17,333 nucleotides of DNA from Bacteroidota bacterium (GTDB taxonomy: Bacteria > Bacteroidota > Bacteroidia > Bacteroidales > Marinifilaceae): assembly GCA_023400335.1 (NCBI GenBank), contig JAEXFF010000124.1, forward strand, positions 1-17,333. Direction: 5' to 3'. Each line of letters starts with the position of its first letter. Position 1 is the stretch's first letter. The notes below the pieces were generated by a model. The model saw only the letters and a program-made list of their open reading frames with translations. It made no database searches and was not told where the DNA came from. The translations under genes were made by a program, and so were the position numbers. Positions 1-7,277 of this stretch are shown here, piece by piece.

Positions 1-209
1 CCAGGGCACTGATCAACGACCCCAAAATAATTTTAGCTGATGAGCCTTCCGGAAATCTGGATACGCTCACCAAAAACGAATTACACCGGCTTTTTTTCGC
101 ACTGAGGGAAGAACTAGGCCAAACTTTTGTCATTGTTACCCATGATACGGGATTAGCGGAAATGTCGGACCGTCAGATACATTTGAAAGACGGAAAAATT
201 ATACAATAA
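1..209 (+). CDS. lolD: ABC transporter ATP-binding protein, LolD-type (3' end only)
   Basis: This is the C-terminal 68 codons of an ABC ATPase whose start lies left of the window; the frame is open from base 3 to a TAA at 207-209. The Walker B segment [12 protein letters not shown] is followed by the D-loop, and the switch histidine lies in FVIVTHD. The ADEPSGNLD form and the short tail after the H-loop match the LolD/MacB/FtsE group of ATPases, which drive lipoprotein release or other envelope work together with a membrane permease. LolD is the most likely member, but Walker A and the signature motif are outside the window, so the subfamily is inferred. The gene is followed by a small GC-rich inverted repeat and then the promoter of the FKBP pair, so it probably ends its own transcript. 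Confidence 0.8.
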   Translation, partial: RALINDPKIILADEPSGNLDTLTKNELHRLFFALREELGQTFVIVTHDTGLAEMSDRQIHLKDGKIIQ

Positions 210-218
210 AGAGGAAGA

Positions 219-233
219 GGCCGGAATCCGGCC
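219..233 (+). terminator. Small GC-rich hairpin after the ABC ATPase
   Basis: A perfect 6-bp stem, GGCCGG and CCGGCC, with a 3-base loop starts ten bases after the stop codon. No clean T-run follows, only an A/T-rich stretch, so it is a weak terminator candidate. Confidence 0.35.
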
Positions 234-263
234 ACAAACTATATAATTTTATTAAAATTTAGC

Positions 264-293
264 TTTTAAATTTTAGTTTTCCTCTTATCTTTG
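264..293 (+). promoter_or_regulatory. Bacteroidota-type promoter for the FKBP pair
   Basis: TATCTTTG at 286-293 fits the TAnnTTTG -7 element of the Bacteroidota primary sigma factor exactly. A TTTT at 264-267 sits 18 bases upstream where the TTTG-like -33 element is expected, so that half is imperfect. Transcription would begin near position 300 and give a leader of about 70 bases before the first FKBP. Confidence 0.65.
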
Positions 294-321
294 CATGATT
301 TAATTTAAGAAATACAAACAA

Positions 322-375
322 ATGTCCGGGAAGACAAAACGGGAAACGGGCATAAACTTAAAAAACATAAAATGA
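322..375 (+). CDS. Possible 17-residue leader peptide overlapping the FKBP start
   Basis: A small open frame starts at ATG 322-324, shortly after the predicted transcription start, and encodes MSGKTKRETGINLKNIK. Its TGA (373-375) overlaps the FKBP start codon (372-374) as ATGA, the arrangement seen in translational coupling. The peptide is strongly basic and resembles nothing I recognise. The overlap is visible directly; that it is translated is inference, and chance could produce it. Confidence 0.25.
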   Translation: MSGKTKRETGINLKNIK

Positions 376-974
376 AGTATTCGGATCATTTTGATAAAGT
401 AAGCTATTGTTTAGGCTTGAGTATTGCCAGCAATCTGATTTCATCAGGAGTAAAAACACTGAATGCAGCAGCATTCAACGACGGCCTGTCAACTGTTTTC
501 AGTGGTCAAATGCCGGATATAAGCCCAGACGAAGCCAATAAAATTTTACAGGAATATTTCGAAGCACTTCAGCAAGAACAAGGAAATACGGCCCAGGAAG
601 CCGGAAATAAATTTTTAGAAGAGAACAAAAAGAAAGAAGGAGTAATTACACTTCCCAGCGGACTTCAATATAAGGTTCTGAAAAATGGGAACGGACCGAA
701 ACCCAAAGCTACGGATACCGTAAAATGCCATTATGAAGGCCGGTTAATTGACGGTAGTATTTTTGACTCTTCTATCCGCAGGGGAGAACCGGCAGAATTT
801 CCGGTAAACGGAGTAATTGCAGGATGGGTTGAAGCTTTACAAATGATGAATACAGGTTCGAAATGGCAACTGTATATTCCCTCGGAACTGGCATACGGCA
901 GTCAGGGTGCAGGCCGGAGTATCGGACCGAATGAAACGCTTATTTTTGACGTTGAACTATTGGATATCGTATAA
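372..974 (+). CDS. FKBP-type peptidyl-prolyl cis-trans isomerase, cytoplasmic
   Basis: A 200-residue protein that should catalyse cis-trans isomerisation of prolyl bonds and act as a folding helper. Residues 1 to about 85 form an FKBP N-terminal (FkpA_N/FklB-like) helical dimerisation region. Residues about 95-200 are the FKBP domain, with the active-site aromatic and polar residues in VKCHYEGRLIDGSIFDSS, VIAGWVEAL, AYG and LIFDVELLDIV. There is no signal peptide or lipobox, so it should stay in the cytoplasm, unlike the next gene. It is the first gene of a two-gene unit, 16 bases before the next start. The predicted promoter at 286-293 would give a leader containing a possible coupled small frame. 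Family assignment is firm; FklB-like is the closest named type, but the symbol is not certain. Confidence 0.93.
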   Translation: MKYSDHFDKVSYCLGLSIASNLISSGVKTLNAAAFNDGLSTVFSGQMPDISPDEANKILQEYFEALQQEQGNTAQEAGNKFLEENKKKEGVITLPSGLQYKVLKNGNGPKPKATDTVKCHYEGRLIDGSIFDSSIRRGEPAEFPVNGVIAGWVEALQMMNTGSKWQLYIPSELAYGSQGAGRSIGPNETLIFDVELLDIV

Positions 975-990
975 TTATAAATTCTAAACA

Positions 991-1719
991 ATGAAAACAA
1001 CAAATTTATTCTTGTTCCTTTGTGCCGGTGTTTTGATGATGACCGGTTGCAACAGCGGATCCCTCAACTCTACTACCCCGGTTTTAAAAACAGCAGGTGA
1101 TACAGCTTCTTATTACTTAGGTTATCTCCAGGGATCAGGTGTAAGCCAGTTTAAAATGAAGGATTTCAACATGCAATCTTTCGTAGCAGGTGTAAACACC
1201 GGTATTGAGAAGAAAGAAATAAAAGCCAGCAATATGGAAATGCAAATGTTCCTGAACAATTATCTTCAGAATTTGCAGATGAAATTAGCAAAAGATAATA
1301 AGAAGGAAAGTGAAGAATTTATGGCTAAGAAAGCAAAAGAATCCGGAGTAGACACTTTGGGCAATGGCATTCTTTATAAGGTGGAAAAAGAAGGAAACGG
1401 TCCTAAACCGGCTGCTACCGATATGGTAAAAGTACATTATAAAGGAACTTTACCTGACGGAACAGTTTTTGATTCTTCTCTGGACAGAAAAGAACCGGCA
1501 GAATTCGCTTTAAATCACGTGATCCCGGGTTGGTCAAAAGCCCTGCAAAATATGCCTGTCGGATCTAAATGGATCATTTATTTACCGGCTGACCAGGCCT
1601 ATGGTGCCAGAGGAAACCAGCGTATCGGACCGAATCAGGCCCTGACATTTGAAGTTGAATTATTAGACATTGTTACTCCGGAATCACCTGAAGGAGGAAG
1701 CAACCAGAACAATAAGTAA
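991..1719 (+). CDS. FKBP-type peptidyl-prolyl isomerase, lipoprotein
   Basis: A 242-residue FkpA/Mip-like prolyl isomerase. The N-terminus is a lipoprotein signal: two lysine/threonine residues, a hydrophobic run, and a lipobox MTGC, with lipidation predicted on Cys20. Residues about 30-110 are the helical FkpA_N region, rich in Met, Lys and Gln. Residues about 120-230 are the FKBP domain with HYKGTLPDGTVFDSS, VIPGWSKAL, AYG and LTFEVELLDIV, so the catalytic pocket looks complete. It probably assists folding of envelope proteins on the outer side of the inner membrane or at the outer membrane. The FKBP domain is very close in sequence to that of the upstream gene, which suggests tandem duplication followed by addition or loss of the export signal. 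A strong terminator follows at 1742-1780. Confidence 0.94.
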   Translation: MKTTNLFLFLCAGVLMMTGCNSGSLNSTTPVLKTAGDTASYYLGYLQGSGVSQFKMKDFNMQSFVAGVNTGIEKKEIKASNMEMQMFLNNYLQNLQMKLAKDNKKESEEFMAKKAKESGVDTLGNGILYKVEKEGNGPKPAATDMVKVHYKGTLPDGTVFDSSLDRKEPAEFALNHVIPGWSKALQNMPVGSKWIIYLPADQAYGARGNQRIGPNQALTFEVELLDIVTPESPEGGSNQNNK

Positions 1720-1741
1720 ATTGTCGGTCAAAAGACAATAT

Positions 1742-1780
1742 ACAGAGCTTGGGGCTATAACTCCAGGCTCTGTTTTATTA
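1742..1780 (+). terminator. Intrinsic terminator of the FKBP pair
   Basis: ACAGAGCTTGGGG (1742-1754) pairs with CTCCAGGCTCTGT (1761-1773), a 13-bp stem with two G:T wobbles around a 6-base loop, followed by TTTTATT. It lies 22 bases after the second FKBP stop codon. Confidence 0.75.
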
Positions 1781-1805
1781 AAATCAAAGCATCATTTACA
1801 ATTTT

Positions 1806-2180
1806 ATGAATTACGAAATTAGCGGGAAACTTATTTTTAAAGAAGAAACCCAGCACATTAGTGAAAGATTCCAAAAAAGAGAATTCGTCATTGAAGTGGA
1901 AAACGAAAAAAATCCCCAATGGAACGACTTTGTAAAAATTCAGTTGATCCAGGATCGCTGCGATCTTTTGGAGAACATTGCTCTCAACGAAAATATAAAA
2001 GTATATTTCAATGTAAGGGGAAGAAAATGGGAAAATAAGGGTCAAATTTCTTATTTCACCAATCTGGAAGGCTGGCGTATTGAAAAAGTCCAGCCTCAAA
2101 CGCCTGAAAATGTACCTATTCCGGAATACCGTGTTGAGGACATTCCTCCCCTGCCGGAAGCCGACGATCTCCCTTTCTGA
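1806..2180 (+). CDS. DUF3127 family protein, OB-fold-like with SSB-like tail
   Basis: A 124-residue protein that I recognise as a DUF3127 member, a family common in Bacteroidota and of uncertain function. The first 95 residues are a compact strand-rich domain: a first strand YEISGKLIF, a strand pair around REFVIEVEN, the segment FVKIQLIQDRCDLLENI and a final IKVYFNVRGRKW. This pattern resembles the OB fold of single-stranded DNA-binding proteins. The last 25 residues are proline- and acid-rich and end in EADDLPF, close to the acidic DDxPF tip by which bacterial SSB recruits partner proteins. No catalytic residues are apparent. It is transcribed alone after a terminator and converges on cvfB. 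A DNA- or RNA-binding role is inferred from the fold and tail, not shown. Confidence 0.8.
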   Translation: MNYEISGKLIFKEETQHISERFQKREFVIEVENEKNPQWNDFVKIQLIQDRCDLLENIALNENIKVYFNVRGRKWENKGQISYFTNLEGWRIEKVQPQTPENVPIPEYRVEDIPPLPEADDLPF

Positions 2181-2230
2181 TCTGACGGAAAATCTTTTCG
2201 CACAGAGCGGAAAAATTTTGCTGCCGGTAA

Positions 2231-2302
2231 ATAAATATCCCTGAATACGGATCAGAGTATGGCAAAACGACCAATACGCTATCTGTATCCAGGGATATTT
2301 AT
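2231..2302. terminator. Long imperfect hairpin between convergent genes
   Basis: ATAAATATCCCTG (2231-2243) is perfectly complementary to CAGGGATATTTAT (2290-2302). The arms continue inward with partial pairing (AATACGGAT against ATCTGTATC), so the structure may span all 72 bases. It lies between the stop codons of the DUF3127 gene and cvfB and is flanked by A/T-rich DNA on both sides, which suits a bidirectional terminator. No clean T-run of typical length is present. Confidence 0.5.
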
Positions 2303-2322
2303 ATAAATAAAATTTTCCCTTT

Positions 2323-3162
2323 TTATTCTGCTGCTTTTAACCGGATTTCCTCTTCTCCTAGTTCTATAAAGCCCTGACGGTATAAAGCTCCGATGGCCTT
2401 TTTATAATTCTTTTTACTACATCCGAACAATTTGTAAATAATTTCCGGAGCTGTTTTGTCGGATACGTCCAATACTCCCCCATTGTCTTCCATCTTCTCT
2501 ATTATTTTCCGGCAAAGGGAATCTATTCCCACATACCCGCCGGGCTGCAAGCGTACGTCAATTTTTCCGTCAGGCCGGACCTCCTTCACATAACCTTTCA
2601 GCTTTTGTCCGAGCCGCAAAGGCTGAAAAATTTCATTCCGGTAGATCAATCCCCAATGAGCCTGATTAATAATTACATTAAATCCCAGATCGGAAGGACG
2701 GGCAATCAGTAAATCCACCTCCTGTCCTGCTTCATATTCTGCAGCTTCCTTATCCAGGTATTTTTCTATTTTAGAAGTAGCCACGATCCGCTCTGTCTCA
2801 TCATCTACATAAGCATATACCAAATAAGAATTTCCTTCTGTCATTTTCGTCCGCTGTTCCCGGAAAGGTACCAGCAAATCTTTCCGCAATCCCCAATCCA
2901 GAAAAGCTCCTACGCTGCTGGTAGCCACCACTTTCATATAAGCGAACTCCCCAACGGTAACAAACGGTATCTCTGTGGTCGCAATAATGCGGTCTTCCGA
3001 ATCAAAATAAATAAATACTTTCAGTTCGTCTCCGGGGAAACAATTATCCGGTACATATTCTTTCGGTAAAAGGATTTCTCCCCTTTCCTCCCCATCCAGG
3101 TATACGCCAAAATCTACAGCTTTCACCACAGTCAGCGTATTGTATTTTCCAATTTCAATCAT
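2323..3162 (-). CDS. cvfB: CvfB-family S1 RNA-binding protein
   Basis: A 279-residue protein matching the CvfB (YitL) family in length and domain order. Three S1-like OB modules occupy roughly residues 1-62, 63-130 and 145-210. The first begins IEIGKYNTLTVVKAVDFGVYL and the second has the repeated phrase VGAFLDWGLRKDLLVPFREQ. The third carries LKGYVKEVRPDGKIDVRLQP. A C-terminal winged helix follows at about 215-275, where GVLDVSDKTAPEIIYKLFG reads as the DNA/RNA-binding helix pair. In Firmicutes CvfB affects virulence gene expression and binds RNA; the role in this phylum is unknown. The ATG at 3160-3162 gives the usual N-terminus. A possible -7 box (TATCTTTA, minus strand, 3178-3185) sits just upstream, one base off consensus. 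It is separated by a 319-base gap from the fusion gene upstream. Confidence 0.92.
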   Translation of the reverse strand: MIEIGKYNTLTVVKAVDFGVYLDGEERGEILLPKEYVPDNCFPGDELKVFIYFDSEDRIIATTEIPFVTVGEFAYMKVVATSSVGAFLDWGLRKDLLVPFREQRTKMTEGNSYLVYAYVDDETERIVATSKIEKYLDKEAAEYEAGQEVDLLIARPSDLGFNVIINQAHWGLIYRNEIFQPLRLGQKLKGYVKEVRPDGKIDVRLQPGGYVGIDSLCRKIIEKMEDNGGVLDVSDKTAPEIIYKLFGCSKKNYKKAIGALYRQGFIELGEEEIRLKAAE

Positions 3163-3481
3163 ATTTCTAATTTGCCGTAAAGATAGGAAATAAAATTGAG
3201 ACTAAATGCAGAACGCCGGAATAAGGCTGATGAATAACGGTTTAGACGGAAAAAAGAAAAACCGGCCGGATAAAAAAGGTCCATAAAGGTAAACAGCCGG
3301 CTATTCAAACGCCGGAATAAACAAAAGCAATTTTTACAAGACAGATCCCTGCGGATGATTCGCCGATTAAAGAACTTCCGGTTCCGACCATGGGATACAA
3401 TCAGCAACCTTTGTTCTGTAATCAGCGAAGCAATAACAGCTTCCGGGGAAGCATTCATTTCAGTATTCTGTAAACCGAAAA
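3163..3481. other. Intergenic gap with short direct repeat and weak hairpins
   Basis: This 319-base stretch lies between two minus-strand genes. AACGCCGGAATAA occurs twice in direct orientation, at 3212-3224 and 3308-3320. GCCGG/CCGGC words recur between them, and on the minus strand CCGGCCGG is followed by TTTTTCTTTTTT near 3243-3265, a loose terminator candidate for the fusion gene. A minus-strand frame covering 3159-3458 looks non-genic. Near 3178-3185 is a possible -7 box for cvfB. I see nothing else. Confidence 0.5.
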
Positions 3482-6400
3482 TTATTTAAAAGCTCTCTCC
3501 GACAATCCCGGTCCGTTTAATTTCAATTTATCGAAATATTCCGGCACAGGTCGTCCCATCAACTTATCGACATACATTTTGGCAATATACTGCGATAACA
3601 TAAACCCATGTCCGCGCATACCTACGAACAATCCCAGTTCCGGGTCGACAATATAGCGGGGTTCTGTATAATAACCTGCCCAAACGGCTTGTATGCCTAC
3701 TCCCGCCAGGTCCGGGATCCATTCCACAAACATCTCACTGACAATTTCCAGAAAAGCCTTGGTATTCAACTTGAGGTTCTTATCGATACGCATAGCATCC
3801 AGCTTAGGCGAAGCACATCCGATAATCTGTCCGGTATAAGCAATTTGTTGCCCGTAGACGGCAGAAAATCCCTTATAATCCTGGCGATCAATCAGCATAT
3901 CCAGATTTGTTCCGTTTTTACCCAGCATAGGCAGCCGGCGGGTAATAAAAGCCTGGTGTCTTACAGGATACAAACCGGCGTCTATTCCCATGCTATCGCA
4001 AAGTTTACCCGCTCCGCTCCCCAAAGCATTTACAAAATGCTCTGTGCGGTATTCTATATATTGCTTATCGTGCGTCAGCACCAATACACTGGTATATTTC
4101 CCTTCCTTCACCGCTTCAATCACCCGGCAATCTTCCATAACCGTACCTCCGGCTGCAATACCGATATTCCGGACCAGGTCCACCACTTTCCCCGGAGTGG
4201 CCTGCCAGCATTCGTCAGAAATTAAAGCAGCCAGGTATTTTTTGGATTTAGGATTAAAATAAGGAGAAATCTCTTCCCGGAATTGCTTCGGGGAAATCAT
4301 CTCGGCCTTCGACCAGGCCTTACTGGCCTCCAGCGCTTTATAAGTCGCCTCATCGTGTGCAAAATTCACATATTTGATCGGACGGTAGTCGATATTGGAC
4401 AAATATTGTAATTCTTTAAAAATAGAATGGTTGCGGGTAGCTATTTCCGCTAATTCAGGTAAAGAAAAAGCTGTGCGTCCTCCTCCGATATTCCGCCAGG
4501 AAGATCCTCTGTCAGCATTTACCAAAACAGGATTCATACCTGCTTCCGCCATATACCGGAACAAAGAACTCCCTGCTATACCTCCGCCGGCAATAAGTGC
4601 TCCCACATCAATTTTCTTAAAACTTTCCCGGTTGGCTACGAGGAAAATATCGCCTTTTTTAGCAGGATGTATTTCTCCCAGGCTTAGCTGATTGGAAAGC
4701 GGAGCCCGTGGAGTAGCATCTCCCGTCAGCTCTATTCCCCTACTCCTCAAGGCCTGACGCAAACGGGGAATACAACGTTTCCCGCGGCAGGGGCCCATCC
4801 CCAAATGAGTCGTATGCTTGATCTCATCGATAGAAATAAAAGAACGGTCCCCTACGACCTGCAATATCTCCTCCAACTTCACATCGTCGCAATGACAGAT
4901 ATAAGTTTCTCCTTTTTCATCCCGAAGCAAAGGCTTCAGGTCCAAAGGTTCCGGATAAGCCGATTTTACAATAAATCCCCTTACCAAGGTCAGTTCTTCC
5001 CCATGTATTGTCAAGGCCTTTACCCGGGCCACATTGGTTTTATTCGGCTTCCGCAATATCTTTTCCAATACGCCCTCTCCCAGTATTTCCCCATTATTGT
5101 TGACCAAATACACTTCCTGTCCTTCCTGTGCTTCATATTCTATAGGCAGAAACAACATATCTTTTTTGATGTGATACCCGAAAATAGCCAGTCCCGGACA
5201 TTGGTAAACACACTCCATGCAACCAATACATTTATCGTAATGAACCGTAGGTACAGCAGAAGTAGAAGATTTTGTAATGGCTCCGTGAGGACAGGCAAAA
5301 GAACAGGGATTACAGGCAAATCCGTATAAACAATCAGCTTGTACAAATCCATGGGCCAACATCCGGTCAGTACCGGGCAAATTCGGTTCATCCAGAATTT
5401 TCAGCGGATGTTGCTGGGAATCGATATATTCTTTTGACAACAGGAGATAATCGTCATAATTAACATTTACTCCCAGCTCCATCATAATCTGCATTGCCGT
5501 ATGTCTTCCCTTCAATACAGCACTTGTACCTTCCCCGATGCGGATGGCATCCCCCGCAGCAAAACATTTTCCCCCAAAGACTTCCTTTCCCTTTGTAAGC
5601 AACTGATTATCCGGAATAAGGCCTGTACATATATTAATGACATCTATTCCTTCAATAATTTTTTCAGTGCCGGGTACCGGTTTAAAATTCTCACAACGGG
5701 CAATCACGGCTCCTACAATTCCGTCCCGGTTTTTATTGGGAATAGCTTTCAGCAAAAGATAGGAAGTCATTACAGGAATAGCTAAACGACGCACCCGGTT
5801 GGCCTGCACCGGAAAACCACCCTCCCGGGGCATCGCTTCTATTATAGCCTTTACTTTAGCTCCTGCCTGCATCAACTGATAAGAAGTCAGGTATCCAATA
5901 TTTCCGGCACCTACAGTCAATACATTTTTCCCCAGCAAAGTCATTTCATTATTCATCATCTTCTGCACGACTGCTGCCGTATAGACTCCCGGTAAATCAT
6001 CGTTTTCAAAAGCCGGCATAAAAGGCACGGCCCCCGTAGCAACTACCAGATAATCAGCATCTACAAAAAACACTTCTTCTGTCGAAATATTCTTTACAGC
6101 CACTCTCTTCCCTTCCAATAAATCCCATACTACCGAATTCAGGTAAATCCCATCTGAATTTTCTCCGGCCAGTGTTTTGGCAATGTCAAATCCGCGCATC
6201 CCTCCAAACCGCTTTTCCTTTTCAAAGAAAAAGAACTGATGGGTTTGCATGGTAAACTGACCGCCGATTTTATCATTGCTGTCGAGGACAATATTATCTA
6301 CACCGTATTTATTGAATTCCTCACGGACAGCCAGTCCAGCCGGGCCCGCCCCAATGATAACCACCGTCGTACGCAATATCTTCTTTTTTTCCGGAACAGC

Positions 6401-6712
6401 ATTGGTTTTCTCTTTCGGCATACATTTTTCCGAAATTTCCTCTACCTCTTTTATTCCATCCACTTTGGTGATGCAAATACGCCGGATTTTCCCATCTACC
6501 AACATTTCACAAGCCCCGCATTTACCGATCCCGCATTCCAGCGACCGTTCCCGTCCGTCAAGACTGTGGCTGTGTATAGGATAACCCGCCCGGTGTAAGG
6601 CCGCAGCTATCGTATACCCGCTCTCTGCTTCAATTTTCTTTCCATTGTATAAAAAAACAACTTTATCCCTGACAGGGACATCCAGTATAGGGTGATTTTC
6701 AATTTTAGACAT
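3482..6712 (-). CDS. Fused HcnABC-like iron-sulfur flavoprotein, amine or amino-acid dehydrogenase type
   Basis: A 1076-residue fusion redox enzyme. Residues about 15-95 form a [2Fe-2S] ferredoxin-like domain (HcnA type) with C60, C65, C68 and C80. Residues about 111-440 are a two-dinucleotide-fold reductase (HcnB type) with GAGPAG at 121-126 and GAGNIG at 268-273. Residues about 455-510 add a ferredoxin segment with two CxxCxxxCP-like clusters (C461/C467/C470/C474 and C495/C498/C501/C505). Residues about 600-660 are a BFD-like [2Fe-2S] module (C606, C608, C642, C647). Residues about 700-1060 are a DAO-type FAD oxidoreductase (HcnC, glycine/sarcosine oxidase type) with GGGIAG at 709-714. Relatives include hydrogen cyanide synthase, opine oxidases and dye-linked proline or hydroxyproline dehydrogenases, which oxidise an amine and pass electrons through FAD and Fe-S centres. 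The substrate here is unknown. No signal peptide or membrane segment is seen. It appears to be transcribed alone. Confidence 0.88.
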   Translation of the reverse strand: MSKIENHPILDVPVRDKVVFLYNGKKIEAESGYTIAAALHRAGYPIHSHSLDGRERSLECGIGKCGACEMLVDGKIRRICITKVDGIKEVEEISEKCMPKEKTNAVPEKKKILRTTVVIIGAGPAGLAVREEFNKYGVDNIVLDSNDKIGGQFTMQTHQFFFFEKEKRFGGMRGFDIAKTLAGENSDGIYLNSVVWDLLEGKRVAVKNISTEEVFFVDADYLVVATGAVPFMPAFENDDLPGVYTAAVVQKMMNNEMTLLGKNVLTVGAGNIGYLTSYQLMQAGAKVKAIIEAMPREGGFPVQANRVRRLAIPVMTSYLLLKAIPNKNRDGIVGAVIARCENFKPVPGTEKIIEGIDVINICTGLIPDNQLLTKGKEVFGGKCFAAGDAIRIGEGTSAVLKGRHTAMQIMMELGVNVNYDDYLLLSKEYIDSQQHPLKILDEPNLPGTDRMLAHGFVQADCLYGFACNPCSFACPHGAITKSSTSAVPTVHYDKCIGCMECVYQCPGLAIFGYHIKKDMLFLPIEYEAQEGQEVYLVNNNGEILGEGVLEKILRKPNKTNVARVKALTIHGEELTLVRGFIVKSAYPEPLDLKPLLRDEKGETYICHCDDVKLEEILQVVGDRSFISIDEIKHTTHLGMGPCRGKRCIPRLRQALRSRGIELTGDATPRAPLSNQLSLGEIHPAKKGDIFLVANRESFKKIDVGALIAGGGIAGSSLFRYMAEAGMNPVLVNADRGSSWRNIGGGRTAFSLPELAEIATRNHSIFKELQYLSNIDYRPIKYVNFAHDEATYKALEASKAWSKAEMISPKQFREEISPYFNPKSKKYLAALISDECWQATPGKVVDLVRNIGIAAGGTVMEDCRVIEAVKEGKYTSVLVLTHDKQYIEYRTEHFVNALGSGAGKLCDSMGIDAGLYPVRHQAFITRRLPMLGKNGTNLDMLIDRQDYKGFSAVYGQQIAYTGQIIGCASPKLDAMRIDKNLKLNTKAFLEIVSEMFVEWIPDLAGVGIQAVWAGYYTEPRYIVDPELGLFVGMRGHGFMLSQYIAKMYVDKLMGRPVPEYFDKLKLNGPGLSERAFK

Positions 6713-6756
6713 GGTTTCTCAATGATTTTGATTATTTAGCTGCGTAAACCTAATCT

Positions 6757-6791
6757 AAAAAAATAAAAAAAAAGCTGACTTTCGTCAACTT
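6757..6791 (-). terminator. Intrinsic terminator of the mazG unit
   Basis: Read on the minus strand, AAGTTGAC, loop GAAA and GTCAGCTT form an 8-bp stem with one wobble (6772-6791), followed by a run of T broken by a single A (6773 down to 6757). It ends transcripts from the mazG side about 70 bases after the hypothetical gene. It also overlaps the region where the fusion gene's promoter should be; a near-consensus -7 box TAGGTTTA (minus, 6745-6752) lies just beyond it. Confidence 0.8.
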
Positions 6792-6858
6792 TTTATTCCG
6801 CTAAAAACATCTTCTGTAAAAAGAAATTTTCCGGTACCTCTTTCCCTGAAAAAAACTT

Positions 6859-7254
6859 TTACTCTCCATGAACGACATCCGGAATCCCCTTCGTTCCGAT
6901 ACAATTTTCTTTGCATTTTTCAAATACAAAATAGCCTTCTATGCCCTGTTCATCCACACTTATTCCTTTAATTGTCGTGCCGTCAACCAAAATGCCGAAC
7001 CAGTTGTCCAATTTATATTCAACCTTATATTCCGAATAAATCACATCAAACTCCTGAGCTTCCAAACGGATTTTCAGTCCGTCTATTTCTCCGCGAAGAA
7101 ACTCCTGAATCATGGAAGTACCGTCCCCTTCTGTCTTATCTGTAAAAATAATTCTTCCGGAAAGCTTATTTCCCTCTTGTTCCAAAACCACTTCTCCCTC
7201 CGCCACACCGTATCCGTAATTTTCCCGGTATTTCCATTTTCCTGTAAGCTTCAT
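6859..7254 (-). CDS. Hypothetical strand-rich protein downstream of mazG
   Basis: I do not recognise the family. The start at 7254 (ATG) is chosen because an earlier in-frame start at 7323 would overlap mazG by 46 bases and add a basic, non-conserved-looking stretch. The resulting 131-residue protein begins MKLTGKWKYRENYGYG and is made almost entirely of alternating strand-like segments: EGEVVLEQEGNKLSG, IDGLKIRLEAQEFDVIY, YKVEYKLDNWFGILVDG and IEGYFVFEK. The opening GxWxY and the repeated G-rich turns resemble small calycin or lipocalin-like barrels, but this is only a shape argument. It is acidic, has no signal peptide or membrane segment, and lies 23 bases after mazG with a terminator behind it, so it is very probably co-transcribed with mazG. 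Confidence 0.65.
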   Translation of the reverse strand: MKLTGKWKYRENYGYGVAEGEVVLEQEGNKLSGRIIFTDKTEGDGTSMIQEFLRGEIDGLKIRLEAQEFDVIYSEYKVEYKLDNWFGILVDGTTIKGISVDEQGIEGYFVFEKCKENCIGTKGIPDVVHGE

Positions 7255-7277
7255 TCCCAATTTCTTTACTATTGCAA

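Noticed and set aside
1755..2099. 114-residue minus-strand frame opposite the DUF3127 gene
   Set aside because: It is antisense to a recognised family member and overlaps the terminator of the FKBP pair.
3159..3458. 99-residue minus-strand frame that overlaps the cvfB start by ATGA
   Set aside because: The translation is rich in Arg, Phe and Ser in no recognisable pattern, it spans the repeats of the gap and a likely cvfB -7 box, and nothing else supports a gene.
3608..6598. Several plus-strand frames opposite the fusion gene (up to 205 residues)
   Set aside because: They are antisense shadows of a continuous, domain-complete coding sequence and show no protein family features.
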